Positions 9,157 to 18,205 of a stretch of 64,000 nucleotides of DNA are shown piece by piece (within the stretch, counting starts at the first letter, position 1; each line of letters begins with the position of its first letter). The DNA is taken from contig NZ_CP081001.1 in the NCBI RefSeq assembly GCF_029590555.1, positions 3,134,001 to 3,198,000 on the forward strand, read 5' to 3'. Below the pieces are notes generated by a model. The model was not told where the DNA came from. It ran no database searches and saw only the letters and a list, made by a program, of their open reading frames with translations. The DNA comes from Sphingobium sp. V4 (GTDB lineage: Bacteria; Pseudomonadota; Alphaproteobacteria; Sphingomonadales; Sphingomonadaceae). Position numbers and translations under genes: made by a program.

Positions 9157-9696
9157 GGCGGCGCGGTCGGTCCTCCGCTTGCGACCAGAGGCGGACAGTC
9201 AAGCGCGGTGCGACGCCGCTCGAACGCGGCCATCCCATATTACCGTCACCCCAGCGACCCGAAGGGCGGCCGAAGGCCAACGCGGGAACCGCTCGCCTGA
9301 CCTCGCCGCGCGCGCAGCTTTGGGCAGATGGCCCTGCTTCCGGATGATCGAAATTTCGCGCGGAAACACCAAAGATGCGGAACAAGAAAATGGCGCCCCC
9401 GGTTCGCCCATCCTATTCCCCTTCCAATGTAGGATTTCCTCTGATCTATCCTGTGCGATGGATCAGCACGTCTTCCCCCGTCCATGATGACCCCGCCGAC
9501 GCGCAGCCGTGACCCACATGACGCGTCGCTGGCACGCGACAGGCGCGTCATCGTGACCCACCCGACGCGCAAGAGGCGCGTCACCGGCGCGTGGATGACG
9601 CGTGGGTGGCGCGACCTTGCCCAAAAACCCAAGAAATGCGTCGGGAAAAATACCAGCGACGGTGTGAACTTCGCCACCGTGACCCTGTCGGTGCGC
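9157..9696. other. Gene-free interval of 540 bp
   Basis: I find no convincing gene here. Open frames exist on both strands but are Arg/Pro-rich and have no start-site support. The stretch around 9350-9480 is less GC-rich than its surroundings and could hold promoter or small-RNA sequence. Bases 9507-9610 contain short repeats, listed separately. Confidence 0.5.
9507..9610. repeat. Short degenerate repeats around GACGCG(T/C) and GTGACCCAC
   Basis: GTGACCCAC occurs at 9509-9517 and again at 9553-9561. Each is followed 3 nt later by ACGCG and then by AGGCGCGTCA. A third, rearranged copy with GATGACGCGTGGGT follows near 9594-9607. The units are 35-45 nt long and imperfect. The arrangement could be a cluster of protein-binding sites or decaying repeats. 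Confidence 0.45.
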
Positions 9697-10068
9697 CTAT
9701 TTCGCCTGCAACGCGGTCGCGCAGGCGGCCGGATCGACATCCGTTCCCGACGGCGACCGGGCATCGACATGCGTCACCACCGGCTCCTTCCCCCGCGCCG
9801 GGGCGTAGAGATAGGCGTCCAGCACGCAGCGGCCATTGGCGAATTGCAGCTTGCGCACGGTCGTCTCGCGAATGTCGAGCCGGGGCGCGCCGAACATCTG
9901 CGTCAGCCTGCGCGCGTCCGATCCCAGCAGCGGCCCCTGTTTCAGGAAAGCGCTGGCGGGCGGGCCGGGCGGGGGCGCGACCGGCGCGCCGGGCGGGACG
10001 ATCGTGCCCGCCCCGCAGGCGGCCAGCGGCAGCGCCAGCAGCGCGGCGAAGCCGGAGCGCAAGCTCAT
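9697..10068 (-). CDS. Small lipoprotein, unrecognised family
   Basis: A 123-residue protein with a lipoprotein signal: a short basic start, a Leu/Ala core and the lipobox LAAC at about residue 18. A Pro-rich linker follows, then a compact domain with LTQMFGAPRLD and a pair of Cys residues (GRCVLD and ACATAL). That domain resembles small outer-membrane-assembly lipoproteins with SmpA/BamE-like folds, but I cannot assign it firmly. The start overlaps the EI24 gene stop as ATGA, so it is the second gene of that operon. Confidence 0.72.
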   Translation of the reverse strand: MSLRSGFAALLALPLAACGAGTIVPPGAPVAPPPGPPASAFLKQGPLLGSDARRLTQMFGAPRLDIRETTVRKLQFANGRCVLDAYLYAPARGKEPVVTHVDARSPSGTDVDPAACATALQAK

Positions 10069-10736
10069 GCGGAGGTCTTTCGTCCAAGCAGCATATGGAC
10101 CGCCATAGCCGCGCTGAAGATCGGCGCAAGCAGGTTGGCGACCGGCACCAGGAAGAATATCGCCGAAACGAGGCCCATGAGCCACCGGCCGCTGCGCGAC
10201 AAGGGCGGCAGGGCGGGATGACGCGGCTCGACCATGTCGGCCATGTCGCGGCCGAGCAGATAGGCGTTCAGCGCCAGGAACAGCCCGATCGTCCCCACCC
10301 CCGTCACCATCAGCAGGATATAGGCAGGCAGGGCGGCGATGTTCCAGCCGATCGTGCGGCCGATCGAGCGGAGCGCGAAGCGCAGGCTGCGCGCCCAGCC
10401 GACCGGCCGGGCGTCGGCATGGGGATAATCGGCGCGTTCGACCGCCTCGATGATGTCGTCGGCGAACAGGCCCATCACCGCCATCGCCGTCGCCCGGAAC
10501 AGCAGCCATCCCGCCGCGACCAGGATCAGCGCGGTCGCGCCGGCCTCCGCAGCGCCGCCCCAGGCCCCGTTCGCCCCCCAGCCGAAATGCAGCCGCAGCG
10601 CATGGAGCGCGGCCCACAGCGCGGCGGCGAGCAGGGCGAACAGCAGCAGCGTCAGGATCAGCGTCTTGCCCATCAGGCGCAGCGCGGCGCCGTGGAAGAT
10701 GGACGGAAAGGCGCGCAGGGCGGCGGTCAGGACCAT
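10065..10736 (-). CDS. EI24 domain (CysZ-like) membrane protein
   Basis: A 223-residue protein with four or five long hydrophobic segments, and the conserved segment near residues 140-170 containing NAYLLGRDMAD followed by an Arg/His-rich loop. These are features of the EI24/CysZ family; CysZ takes up sulfate, but many alphaproteobacterial relatives are uncharacterised. The start has GGAGGA about 10 nt upstream. It leads an operon with the lipoprotein at 9697-10068. Confidence 0.85.
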   Translation of the reverse strand: MVLTAALRAFPSIFHGAALRLMGKTLILTLLLFALLAAALWAALHALRLHFGWGANGAWGGAAEAGATALILVAAGWLLFRATAMAVMGLFADDIIEAVERADYPHADARPVGWARSLRFALRSIGRTIGWNIAALPAYILLMVTGVGTIGLFLALNAYLLGRDMADMVEPRHPALPPLSRSGRWLMGLVSAIFFLVPVANLLAPIFSAAMAVHMLLGRKTSA

Positions 10737-10863
10737 GGCCCTGCTATCCTCCCGCCCGGCTCCCCCGTCAATCGGCGCGCGGTCGATCGGCGCCGTTGCA
10801 TGGCGCTGCCCGGCCCGATAAAGACGGCGAAATTTTATTGGCTTCACCAGACAAGGATATTGC

Positions 10864-11865
10864 GTGACCGCTTCCGCACCCGCTCTTGACGTCGTCGCGA
10901 TCGGCAACGCCATCGTCGACGTTCTCGCCCGCAGCGACGACGCCTTCCTGGCCGAACATGCGCTGACCAAGGGCGGGATGCAGCTGATCGACGCCGCCAT
11001 GGCCGAAACCCTTTATGCCGACATGCCCCAGGCAAAGGAAATCAGCGGCGGGTCGGCCGCCAACACGCTGGCGGGGCTGGCCGCGCTGGGCAAGAAATGC
11101 GGCTTCATCGGCCAGGTCAACGATGATCAGCTGGGCGCGGTGTTCGCGCATGACGTGCGCGCGCTCGGCATCCGCTTCGACACGCCGGTGATGAGCGGTG
11201 ACGTGCCGACCGCGCGCTGCCTGATCCTGGTGACGCCCGACGCGCAGCGGACGATGAACACCTTTCTGGGCGCGTCGCAGTTCCTGCCCGAAGCGGCGCT
11301 CGACCTCGACATGATCCGCTCGGCCGGCATCCTCTATCTCGAAGGCTATCTGTGGGACCCCGAGCAGCCGCGCGCGGCGATGCGGGCGGCGATCGACGCA
11401 GCGCGCGGCGCGGGCCGCAAGGTCGCCTTCACCCTGTCCGACAATTTCGTGATCGACCGGCATCGCGCCGACTTCATCGACCTGATCGACAATGGCCGGA
11501 TCGACATCCTCTTCTCCAACGAAGGCGAGATCCAGTCGCTCGCGCAGGTCGATGATTTCGAAGCGGCGCTGGCCCGCTTCGCCGACAAGGTGCCGGTGCT
11601 GGTGTCGACCCGCAGCGAAAAGGGCGCGGTCGCCATCGTCGGGGGCGTGCGCCATGAAGCGCCCGCCGCGCCGGTCTCGCAGATCATCGACACGACCGGC
11701 GCTGGCGACCTGTTCGCCTCGGGCTTCCTTGCCGCCCATATCGACGGCCGCAGCGTCGCCGACGCGCTGGCGCTGGGCGCGGCCGCGGCGGCCGAAGTGA
11801 TCTCGCACTGGGGCGCGCGCCCCGAAGAGGATCTGGGCGTGATCCGCGACAGGCTGTTCGCCTGA
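10864..11865 (+). CDS. PfkB-family carbohydrate/nucleoside kinase, adenosine-kinase-like
   Basis: A 333-residue kinase that begins with GTG. The N-terminal GNAIVDV and GGSAANTLAGLA are substrate-binding segments of the ribokinase/PfkB family. The C-terminal DTTGAGDLFASGF is PfkB signature 2, with the catalytic Asp and the anion hole. Sequences of this kind in sphingomonads are usually annotated as adenosine kinase; whether the acceptor is adenosine or a sugar cannot be settled here. It stands alone between divergent and convergent genes and ends at a strong terminator. Confidence 0.88.
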   Translation: MTASAPALDVVAIGNAIVDVLARSDDAFLAEHALTKGGMQLIDAAMAETLYADMPQAKEISGGSAANTLAGLAALGKKCGFIGQVNDDQLGAVFAHDVRALGIRFDTPVMSGDVPTARCLILVTPDAQRTMNTFLGASQFLPEAALDLDMIRSAGILYLEGYLWDPEQPRAAMRAAIDAARGAGRKVAFTLSDNFVIDRHRADFIDLIDNGRIDILFSNEGEIQSLAQVDDFEAALARFADKVPVLVSTRSEKGAVAIVGGVRHEAPAAPVSQIIDTTGAGDLFASGFLAAHIDGRSVADALALGAAAAAEVISHWGARPEEDLGVIRDRLFA

Positions 11866-11871
11866 TGCACG

Positions 11872-11904
11872 AAGGCCCGCTTCTCCCTTGAGAGGCGGGC
11901 CTTT
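11872..11904. terminator. Bidirectional terminator between kinase and flippase genes
   Basis: Arms at 11872-11885 and 11890-11903 pair over 14 nt with one G-U pair and a CCTT loop, starting AAGGCCCGC and ending GCGGGCCTT, followed by T. With A-rich and T-rich ends it can serve the kinase on the plus strand and the flippase gene on the minus strand, whose stop is 5 nt away. Confidence 0.85.
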
Positions 11905-11907
11905 CGC

Positions 11908-13455
11908 TCAGTCCGCCTTCTGCTTGCGGAACAGGGCGCGGTCGTCCGACCCGAAGCCCCAGCGCCAGATGACCAGGCCATAGGCGGCCAGGATCGCCCA
12001 GATGCCGACCGCCAGCTCGACCCATTCCAGGCGCGGCGGCAGTGCGACGAAGCCGGCGCCGACGATGCAGGCGACACCCGCCGCGCTCATCAGCGGCCAG
12101 CGCCAGGCGTTGATCGGCGCGCCCAGCAGGCGCGAAAGCAGCCGCGCCTTGACGAAGGCGCCCACGCCCAGCGCCAGACACAGCGCCAGCGCCGGCGCCG
12201 CCGCGACCCACATCACCGGCAGGTCCATCTCCCGCGCGGCCAGGATCAGCGCAAAGCTGAACCCCGCCTGCAACCCGATCATGACGAGCGAGATCATCAG
12301 GTTGCGGTGGCGGGCGATATAGACCAGTGCCGATTCGCTGACCACCGCCGTCGCCGCGACGACTTCGGCCAGCAGCAGGAAGGCGAGCGCCCCGGTGCCG
12401 CCGACGAAATGCGGCCCGACCAGGCCCATCACCGCTTCGCCGGGAATGCCCAGCGCCAGCGCGATGCCCGCCTGGGCGGCGATGATCCAGAATCCGACCT
12501 GGCTGACCTGCTTGGCGATCGCCGCGAGATTCTTTTCAGCGAGGTTCCGGGTAATGACCGGCCCCAGGATCGGGTCGAAGCTGGTCTTCAATTTCTGCGG
12601 CAGCGACGCGACCTGCTGCGCCACATAATAGATGCCGATCACCGCCGGGCTGACGAAGAGGCCCAGGATCGCCATGTCGAGCCGGCGCGATCCCCATTCG
12701 ACGCCGTCCGCCGCGGCGAGCGGCAGGTTGCGGCGCGCCAGCCGCCAGAGCCGGCCGCGATCGGGTCGCCAGCCGCGCGGCCGGCCATAATGGCGCGCCA
12801 GCGGAATGATGGACGCCACCAGCGCGGCGATCATCGACACCGCATAGGCCAGGATCAGGCCGTCGCGGGTCGAATAGAAGGCGAAGGCGAAGGCGCCGAT
12901 GCTGATCGTCCAGGGCTCGATGATCGATCGCGCCCGCACGGTCGCGCCGACATCGAAGCGATAGGCGCAGGCCGCCAGCGCCACGTCTGATCCTGCCACC
13001 GCGATGACCACCAGCGCCAGCAGCCGGTCGAGGCCGTTGACGTTGCTGTTGGGGAACATCGCGTGGGGGAAGGCGACGAGGATCGCCGATCCGATCAGCG
13101 CCGCGAGCAGGGTGACGATCATGGCGTCGGTCACGACATGGGCATGAGGTCGCTCGGTCTGGCTGAGCGCTCCGGCAAGGCCGCGCTTCAGTCCCAGCGT
13201 CGCGATCTGGGCGACGAATTCCACCACCAGCACGGCATAGGCGAAGCGCCCCAGCGCATCGGCGCCATACCAGCGACCGGCGATGAACAGGAAGGGCAGG
13301 CGCGCGGCGAGGCGCAGCAGGAAGCCGAAGACATTGGTCCGCCCGCCCTTGGCCAGGGCGGCGATGTCATCCCGCTCCTGGGCAGGCCCATCCTGGGCCA
13401 GACCGTGGGGCAATGATGCCTCCCTCGCCGAAATCGCCTCTTCTCCCTGCGTCAT
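11908..13455 (-). CDS. Lipopolysaccharide/oligosaccharide flippase (Wzx/MATE-like)
   Basis: A 515-residue protein with 12-14 hydrophobic helices and short loops, in the pattern of the MVF/polysaccharide transporter superfamily. The N-terminus has GRTNVFGFLLRLAARLP and GRFAYAVLVVEF, positions where these flippases keep Asn/Gly/Arg. The segment QQVASLPQKLKTSFDPILGPV near the middle is characteristic of helix 7-8 in this group. It probably moves lipid-linked oligosaccharides to the periplasmic face. No glycosyltransferases are adjacent. It lies 45 nt upstream of gpsA in the same direction. Confidence 0.82.
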   Translation of the reverse strand: MTQGEEAISAREASLPHGLAQDGPAQERDDIAALAKGGRTNVFGFLLRLAARLPFLFIAGRWYGADALGRFAYAVLVVEFVAQIATLGLKRGLAGALSQTERPHAHVVTDAMIVTLLAALIGSAILVAFPHAMFPNSNVNGLDRLLALVVIAVAGSDVALAACAYRFDVGATVRARSIIEPWTISIGAFAFAFYSTRDGLILAYAVSMIAALVASIIPLARHYGRPRGWRPDRGRLWRLARRNLPLAAADGVEWGSRRLDMAILGLFVSPAVIGIYYVAQQVASLPQKLKTSFDPILGPVITRNLAEKNLAAIAKQVSQVGFWIIAAQAGIALALGIPGEAVMGLVGPHFVGGTGALAFLLLAEVVAATAVVSESALVYIARHRNLMISLVMIGLQAGFSFALILAAREMDLPVMWVAAAPALALCLALGVGAFVKARLLSRLLGAPINAWRWPLMSAAGVACIVGAGFVALPPRLEWVELAVGIWAILAAYGLVIWRWGFGSDDRALFRKQKAD

Positions 13456-13500
13456 TGGTTCGTATCGATTCTAGATGTTATGCAGCGAATGCGCGACGGC

Positions 13501-14472
13501 TCATTCGGGCCGCAGCGGGCGGGCCAGCAGCGCGTCGATGACCTGGCCCAACGGCGCAGCGTCGGCCAGCAGAGCGCACACCGCCTCCACCACCGGCATT
13601 TCCACCCCCGCCGCGCGCGCGGCGTCGCGCAGCACCGGCGCGGTATGCGCGCCTTCCGCCACGGTGCGGCGGTTGGACAGCAGGTCGGCCGCGCTCGCCC
13701 CTTCGCCCAGCCCCTTGCCCAGCGAGAAGTTGCGCGAATTGGTCGAAGAACAGGTCAGGACGAGATCGCCCAGGCCCGAAAGGCCGCCCAGCGTTTCCGC
13801 CCGCGCGCCGCGCGCCAGGCCGAAGCGGGTCATTTCGGCGAACCCGCGCGAAATAAGCGCCGCGCGGGCATTCAGGCCAAGCCCTGCTCCTTCGGCCACG
13901 CCGCAGGCGATGGCGAGCACATTCTTGACCGCGCCGCCAATCTCCGCGCCGATCACGTCGTCGGACAGATAGGGGCGGAAGGAGGGGCGGGCGATGCGGG
14001 CGGCCAGCCGATGGCCGAGTTCCTTGTCCTCGCAGGCGAGCGTGATGGCGGTCGGCAGCCCCTTGGCGACTTCATGCGCGAAGGTCGGGCCGGACAGCAC
14101 GGCGATGGGCGAGCCGGGCTGTGCCTGCTGCGAGACTTCGGACATGAGCAGGCTGGAGCCTGCCTCTATCCCTTTGGAGCAGAGCACGAGCGGCACGCCG
14201 GCGGGCGCTTGCGCCACCACGCTGCGCAGATGCTGGGCCGGGCTGACCACCAGTAGCATCTCGCATGTTCCCAGGTCCGTCATCGCGCCAGTGGCGCGGA
14301 TCGAGGGCGAAAGCGGGATATTGGGCAGGTAGAGCGGATTTCCGTGCCCGCGATTGATCGCGTCGACCACGTCCGGCTCCAGCGCCCACAGCGCCACGTC
14401 CTGACCGTCGCTGGCCAGCAGTTGCGCCAGAGCCGTGCCCCAGGCGCCCGCGCCGATGACTCCCGCCTTCAT
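13501..14472 (-). CDS. gpsA: Glycerol-3-phosphate dehydrogenase [NAD(P)+]
   Basis: A 323-residue cytosolic enzyme that reduces dihydroxyacetone phosphate to sn-glycerol 3-phosphate for phospholipid synthesis. The N-terminal nucleotide-binding motif is GAGAWGTALA at residues 6-15; the catalytic Lys lies in IGGAVKNVLAIACG, and GLSGLGDLVLTC is another family block. Start chosen at MKAGVIGAG with GAGGGG upstream. It begins 13 nt after the tsaD stop, so the two are probably cotranscribed. Confidence 0.95.
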   Translation of the reverse strand: MKAGVIGAGAWGTALAQLLASDGQDVALWALEPDVVDAINRGHGNPLYLPNIPLSPSIRATGAMTDLGTCEMLLVVSPAQHLRSVVAQAPAGVPLVLCSKGIEAGSSLLMSEVSQQAQPGSPIAVLSGPTFAHEVAKGLPTAITLACEDKELGHRLAARIARPSFRPYLSDDVIGAEIGGAVKNVLAIACGVAEGAGLGLNARAALISRGFAEMTRFGLARGARAETLGGLSGLGDLVLTCSSTNSRNFSLGKGLGEGASAADLLSNRRTVAEGAHTAPVLRDAARAAGVEMPVVEAVCALLADAAPLGQVIDALLARPLRPE

Positions 14473-14485
14473 GCCTTCACGCCCC

Positions 14486-15520
14486 TCATGCCTTGACTCC
14501 GGCGCCACGCGCCTTTTCCGCCGCCGGGTCGAGCGGCCAGCGCGGCCGGGCGGGAACGGTAAGATCGTCGACCAGCCCCGCTGCATAGCGCTCGGCCCCG
14601 GCCCAGGCGATCATCGCCGCATTGTCGGTGCACAGCCACAGCGGCGGCGCGACGAAGGGCAGGCCATGATCGGCGGCGAGCCGTTCGAGCGCGGCGCGGA
14701 TCGGCTGGTTCGCGGCGACGCCGCCCGCCACGACCAGCGCGGTCACGCCCTCGCTCCGCCCCAGCGCGCGGCGGGTGCGGTCGATCAGACAGTCGATCAC
14801 CGCCTGCTGGAAGGAGGCGGCAATGTCTTCGGTGGAATATTGGCCGGACTGGACCGCGCGCATCACCGCGCTCTTGAGGCCCGCGAAGGAGAAATGCGGT
14901 TCGGCCGTGCCGACCAGCGGCCGCGGCAGCGGCACCGCTTTCGCATTGCCAAGCGCCGCCGCCTTTTCCACCTGCGGGCCGCCGGGATAACCGAGGCCCA
15001 GCAGCTTGGCGGTCTTGTCGAAGGCTTCGCCCGCCGCATCGTCGATCGTGGTGGCGAGCCGGGCATAGTCGCCCGGCCCCTTCACATGAAGCAGCTGGCA
15101 ATGGCCGCCCGACACGAGCAGCAGCAGATAGGGGAATTGGAGCGTCGGGTCGGCCAGCCGTGGCGACAGCGCATGGCCCTCCAGATGGTTGACCGCCACC
15201 AGCGGCTTGCCCGCCGCATGGGCCAGCGCCTTGCCGGTGACGAGGCCGACCATCACGCCGCCGATCAGGCCCGGCCCGGCGGTGGCGGCGATGACGTCCA
15301 CCTCGCCAAGCGTCATCTTCGCATCAGCCAGCGCCGCCTCGATCAGCGGGCTGAGCGCTTCTACATGGGCGCGGGCGGCGATTTCGGGCACGACGCCGCC
15401 ATAGGGGCGGTGCGCCTCTTCCTGCGTCGCGAGTCGATGCGCGAGAATCCGGCCGTCGGCCGTCACCAGCGCCGCCGCGGTTTCGTCGCAGCTCGATTCC
15501 AGGCCGAGGATGATTGTCAT
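14486..15520 (-). CDS. tsaD: tRNA N6-adenosine threonylcarbamoyltransferase TsaD
   Basis: A 344-residue ASKHA-fold protein that transfers the threonylcarbamoyl group to A37 of ANN-decoding tRNAs. [14 protein letters not shown] is the family N-terminus; the metal-binding HLEGHA is near residue 110 and the nucleotide-binding loop VSGGH near 137. An in-frame ATG four codons upstream (15532) has no ribosome-binding site, while GGAAG precedes the chosen start. It is divergent from hemC across a 44-bp gap that contains an inverted repeat. Confidence 0.96.
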   Translation of the reverse strand: MTIILGLESSCDETAAALVTADGRILAHRLATQEEAHRPYGGVVPEIAARAHVEALSPLIEAALADAKMTLGEVDVIAATAGPGLIGGVMVGLVTGKALAHAAGKPLVAVNHLEGHALSPRLADPTLQFPYLLLLVSGGHCQLLHVKGPGDYARLATTIDDAAGEAFDKTAKLLGLGYPGGPQVEKAAALGNAKAVPLPRPLVGTAEPHFSFAGLKSAVMRAVQSGQYSTEDIAASFQQAVIDCLIDRTRRALGRSEGVTALVVAGGVAANQPIRAALERLAADHGLPFVAPPLWLCTDNAAMIAWAGAERYAAGLVDDLTVPARPRWPLDPAAEKARGAGVKA

Positions 15521-15532
15521 TGCCGCTTCCAT

Positions 15533-15552
15533 CTAATGGTCGTGGCCATTAG
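15533..15552. promoter_or_regulatory. Inverted repeat in the tsaD-hemC divergent gap
   Basis: CTAATGG at 15533-15539 and CCATTAG at 15546-15552 are perfect 7-nt arms with a 6-nt spacer. The site is AT-richer than its surroundings and lies 13 nt upstream of hemC and 13 nt upstream of the tsaD start, a position suited to an operator. Nothing else supports binding. Confidence 0.35.
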
Positions 15553-15564
15553 AGCAAGCCGCAT

Positions 15565-16506
15565 ATGCTTTTCACCGATCGATCGTTGCGCCTGGGCACC
15601 AGGGGATCGCCGCTGGCGCTGGCCCAGGCCCATATGGCCGCGCAGGCCTTGCGCGCCGCCCATGGCTGGGGCGAGGACGCCATCGAAATCGTCACCGTAC
15701 AGACCAGCGGCGACCGGATACAGGATCGCGCGCTGGCCGAGATTGGCGGCAAGGCGCTGTGGACCAAGGAACTGGACCGCGCACTGTTTGCGGGCGAGAT
15801 CGACTTTGCGGTGCACAGCATGAAGGATGTGGAGACGCTGCGCCCGCAGGCTTTCCGCATCGCCGCGATGCTGCCGCGCGCCGATGTGCGCGACAAGCTG
15901 GTCGGCGCGAAGAGCTTCGCCGCGCTGCCGGCCGATCCGCTGGTCGGCACCAGTTCGCCGCGCCGCGCTGCGCAGGTGAAAAGGTTGCGGCCCGACGCCG
16001 CCATCACCCTGTTCCGCGGCAATGTGGCGACGCGCCTCGCCAAGCTGGCGGCGGGCGAGGTTCATGCCACGCTGCTGGCGGCGGCGGGGCTCGACCGGCT
16101 GGACCAGGGCGAAGTCGGCACGCTGATCCCGATCGAGACGATGTTGCCCGCCCCGTCGCAGGGGGCGGTGGGGATAGAGGCGCTGGCCGACAACCGCCCG
16201 GTGCTGGAAGCATTGGCGGCGATCGACGACCGGGCCACCCATGACGCGGTGATGGCGGAACGGGCGGTGCTGCGCGGGCTCGGCGGCACCTGCCATTCGC
16301 CGATCGCGGCGCTGGCGCTGGTGGAGGGCGACGGCATCTTCCTGCGTGCCGAGATCATCAGCCCGGACGGTGCCGAGACGGTACGGGAAGAAGCCCGGCT
16401 GGCACGCGGGGACGAGGCGGCGGCCGAGGCGATCGGCCGGCTGCTGCTCGATCGGGCCAGCCCGGCCCTGCGATCCCTGTTCGTGGGTTCCGGGCCGGGG
16501 GCGTGA
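15565..16506 (+). CDS. hemC: Hydroxymethylbilane synthase (porphobilinogen deaminase)
   Basis: A 313-residue enzyme that polymerises four porphobilinogens to hydroxymethylbilane. Visible motifs are LGTRGSPLALAQA at the N-terminus, FVHSMKD-type segment FAVHSMKDV with the catalytic Asp region, GTSSPRRAAQ, and the dipyrromethane cofactor Cys in LGGTCHSPI near residue 240. It is the first gene of hemC-hemD-mitofilin-like, with hemD starting inside its stop codon (GTGA). Confidence 0.96.
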   Translation: MLFTDRSLRLGTRGSPLALAQAHMAAQALRAAHGWGEDAIEIVTVQTSGDRIQDRALAEIGGKALWTKELDRALFAGEIDFAVHSMKDVETLRPQAFRIAAMLPRADVRDKLVGAKSFAALPADPLVGTSSPRRAAQVKRLRPDAAITLFRGNVATRLAKLAAGEVHATLLAAAGLDRLDQGEVGTLIPIETMLPAPSQGAVGIEALADNRPVLEALAAIDDRATHDAVMAERAVLRGLGGTCHSPIAALALVEGDGIFLRAEIISPDGAETVREEARLARGDEAAAEAIGRLLLDRASPALRSLFVGSGPGA

Positions 16507-17186
16507 GGCGCGTCCTGATCCTGCGGCCCGAGCCGGCGGCGGGCAGGACGGCGGCCAGGGCGGCGACGCTGGGGATGGACGCGCGTGTGCATCCGCTGTT
16601 CGCGCCGCAGCCGGTCGACTGGACCCCGCCGCCGATCGACAATTTCGATGCCCTGCTGCTCACCAGCGCCAATGGGGCGCGGCTCGCCGGGGCGGAGCTG
16701 GCGCGCTACCGGGGGCTGCCCGCCTATGCGGTCGGCGCGGCGACCGCGCAGGCGCTTTACGACGCAGGCTTTGCCGCCGTGAACATCGGGGCCGGCGACG
16801 GCAGCGCCATCGCGGCGCGGATCGCCGCCGACGGGCATGAACGGGTGCTGCATCTGGCCGGCACCACCGTCGCGCCGATGGCGTCGGGCACGCTCCGGAT
16901 CAGCCGGGTCGCGGTCTACAGCATGGCCAGCCTGCCGCCCGATCCCGCCCTGCCGGACGACGCCGTGGCGGGATCGATCCTGTTGGTCCATTCCCCGCGC
17001 GCGGGGGAAAGGCTGGCGGCGCAGTTGCCGGAGGCACGGCGCGCAGCGCTGCACCTCGTCGCGATCAGCCCGGCGGCGCTGGCCGCCTGCGGTCCGGGCT
17101 GGGCCAGCGCGCAGGCGCCCGCCCGTCCGCAGGATGACGAGATGCTGGCCCTCGCCCTGCGTTTGTGCGAAGGACATGCGCAATGA
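16503..17186 (+). CDS. hemD: Uroporphyrinogen-III synthase
   Basis: A 227-residue protein starting with GTG that overlaps the hemC TGA. HemD sequences are poorly conserved; here the RVLILRPEPAAGRTA start, the FDALLLTSANGARL block and the later HLAGTT and ILLVHSPRAGERL blocks give the two-domain HemD pattern. It closes and inverts ring D of hydroxymethylbilane to make uroporphyrinogen III. Its stop overlaps the next start as ATGA. Confidence 0.9.
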   Translation: MRRVLILRPEPAAGRTAARAATLGMDARVHPLFAPQPVDWTPPPIDNFDALLLTSANGARLAGAELARYRGLPAYAVGAATAQALYDAGFAAVNIGAGDGSAIAARIAADGHERVLHLAGTTVAPMASGTLRISRVAVYSMASLPPDPALPDDAVAGSILLVHSPRAGERLAAQLPEARRAALHLVAISPAALAACGPGWASAQAPARPQDDEMLALALRLCEGHAQ

Positions 17187-18076
17187 CGGACGAAAGGGTC
17201 AGCATGAGCGACGGGGATGGGGTGGGCAGCACGACCGTGACGCCGCCCCCTGAGCGCCGCCGCAGCCTTTTGCCCATGCTGATCCTGATGCTGCTGGCCT
17301 TTGCCCTGGGGGTCGCGCTGACCGTCTGGGCCTGGCCTCAGGTCCAGCGCCGCTGGGGCACGCCGCAGGTTCAGCCCGTCGCCAGCCTGCCCATGCCGGG
17401 CGGCTCCATGGCCACCGTACAGCCGCGCCCGCTGACCGCCGATGCGGCGCAGATGCTCGACGGCCGCGTCGTCCAGCTGGAGGAGCGGCTGACCCGCATC
17501 ACGGTGGAGGCACAGGCGGCGTCGGCCAATGCGGCGCGCGCCGAAGGGCTGCTGGTCGCCTTCGCCGCGCGGCGCGCGCTCGATAATGGCGCGCCGCTCG
17601 GCTATATCGAAGGGCAGTTGCGGCTGCGTTTCGGTCAGGCGCAGCCCCGCGCCGTCGCCACCATCATCAATGCCGCGCGCGAACCGGTGACGCTGGAGGA
17701 TCTGCGCGCCGGGCTGTCCGATATCGGCCATGCGCTGACGACGCCGCCCGCCGATGCGGGCTGGTGGACGGCGCTGGAGCATGAGGCGCGCGCGCTGGTC
17801 ACGATCCGCAAGGCGTCCACGCCCTCGCCCCGGCCCGAGGCGGCCTATGACCGTGCGCTGCGCTATCTCGCCGGGGGGCGGGTAAGCGCCGCGCTGGCCG
17901 AGGTGGAACATATGCCGGGCCGGTCCGTTGCCGAACGCTGGGTGCAGATGGCCCGGCGCTACATGGAAGCCCGCCGCGCACTCGACCTGATCGAGACCGC
18001 CGCGATCCTGGAACCGCGCACCCTGCGCAGCACGGAGGGCGCGCCGGTCGCCCAGACATCGCCGCTCGCGCCCTGA
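17183..18076 (+). CDS. Mitofilin/Mic60-like inner-membrane protein of the hem operon
   Basis: A 297-residue protein with a Pro/Ser-rich cytosolic start, one membrane helix at about residues 32-55 and a long periplasmic region. Residues about 95-150 are a predicted coiled coil, and the last 80 residues contain ALRYLAGGRVSAALAEVEHM and a helical tail, matching the C-terminal signature of alphaproteobacterial mitofilin (COG4223). In this class the mic60 homologue is found next to hemC/hemD, which fits. Bacterial Mic60 shapes intracytoplasmic membranes in phototrophs; what it does in non-phototrophs is unclear. Assignment is from architecture, position and C-terminal pattern. Confidence 0.68.
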   Translation: MTDERVSMSDGDGVGSTTVTPPPERRRSLLPMLILMLLAFALGVALTVWAWPQVQRRWGTPQVQPVASLPMPGGSMATVQPRPLTADAAQMLDGRVVQLEERLTRITVEAQAASANAARAEGLLVAFAARRALDNGAPLGYIEGQLRLRFGQAQPRAVATIINAAREPVTLEDLRAGLSDIGHALTTPPADAGWWTALEHEARALVTIRKASTPSPRPEAAYDRALRYLAGGRVSAALAEVEHMPGRSVAERWVQMARRYMEARRALDLIETAAILEPRTLRSTEGAPVAQTSPLAP

Positions 18077-18205
18077 ACCCCTGTCACAAACGACGAATCG
18101 TTGATCCCGTGAGTTGAAACCGATGGACGTGTCGGGCGTTTGTCACGACAATGTCATCTTTTCCGCTCCGGCACGCCGGTGCGGGGTCCAGGGATATTCG
18201 TCGTC

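Noticed and set aside
9507..9610. CRISPR-like array
   Set aside because: Only two to three imperfect units of unequal length, no constant repeat with unique spacers and no cas genes.
9246..9770. 174-codon minus-strand frame in the gene-free interval
   Set aside because: Arg/Ser-rich, lacks a ribosome-binding site and a family pattern, and overlaps the lipoprotein gene end.
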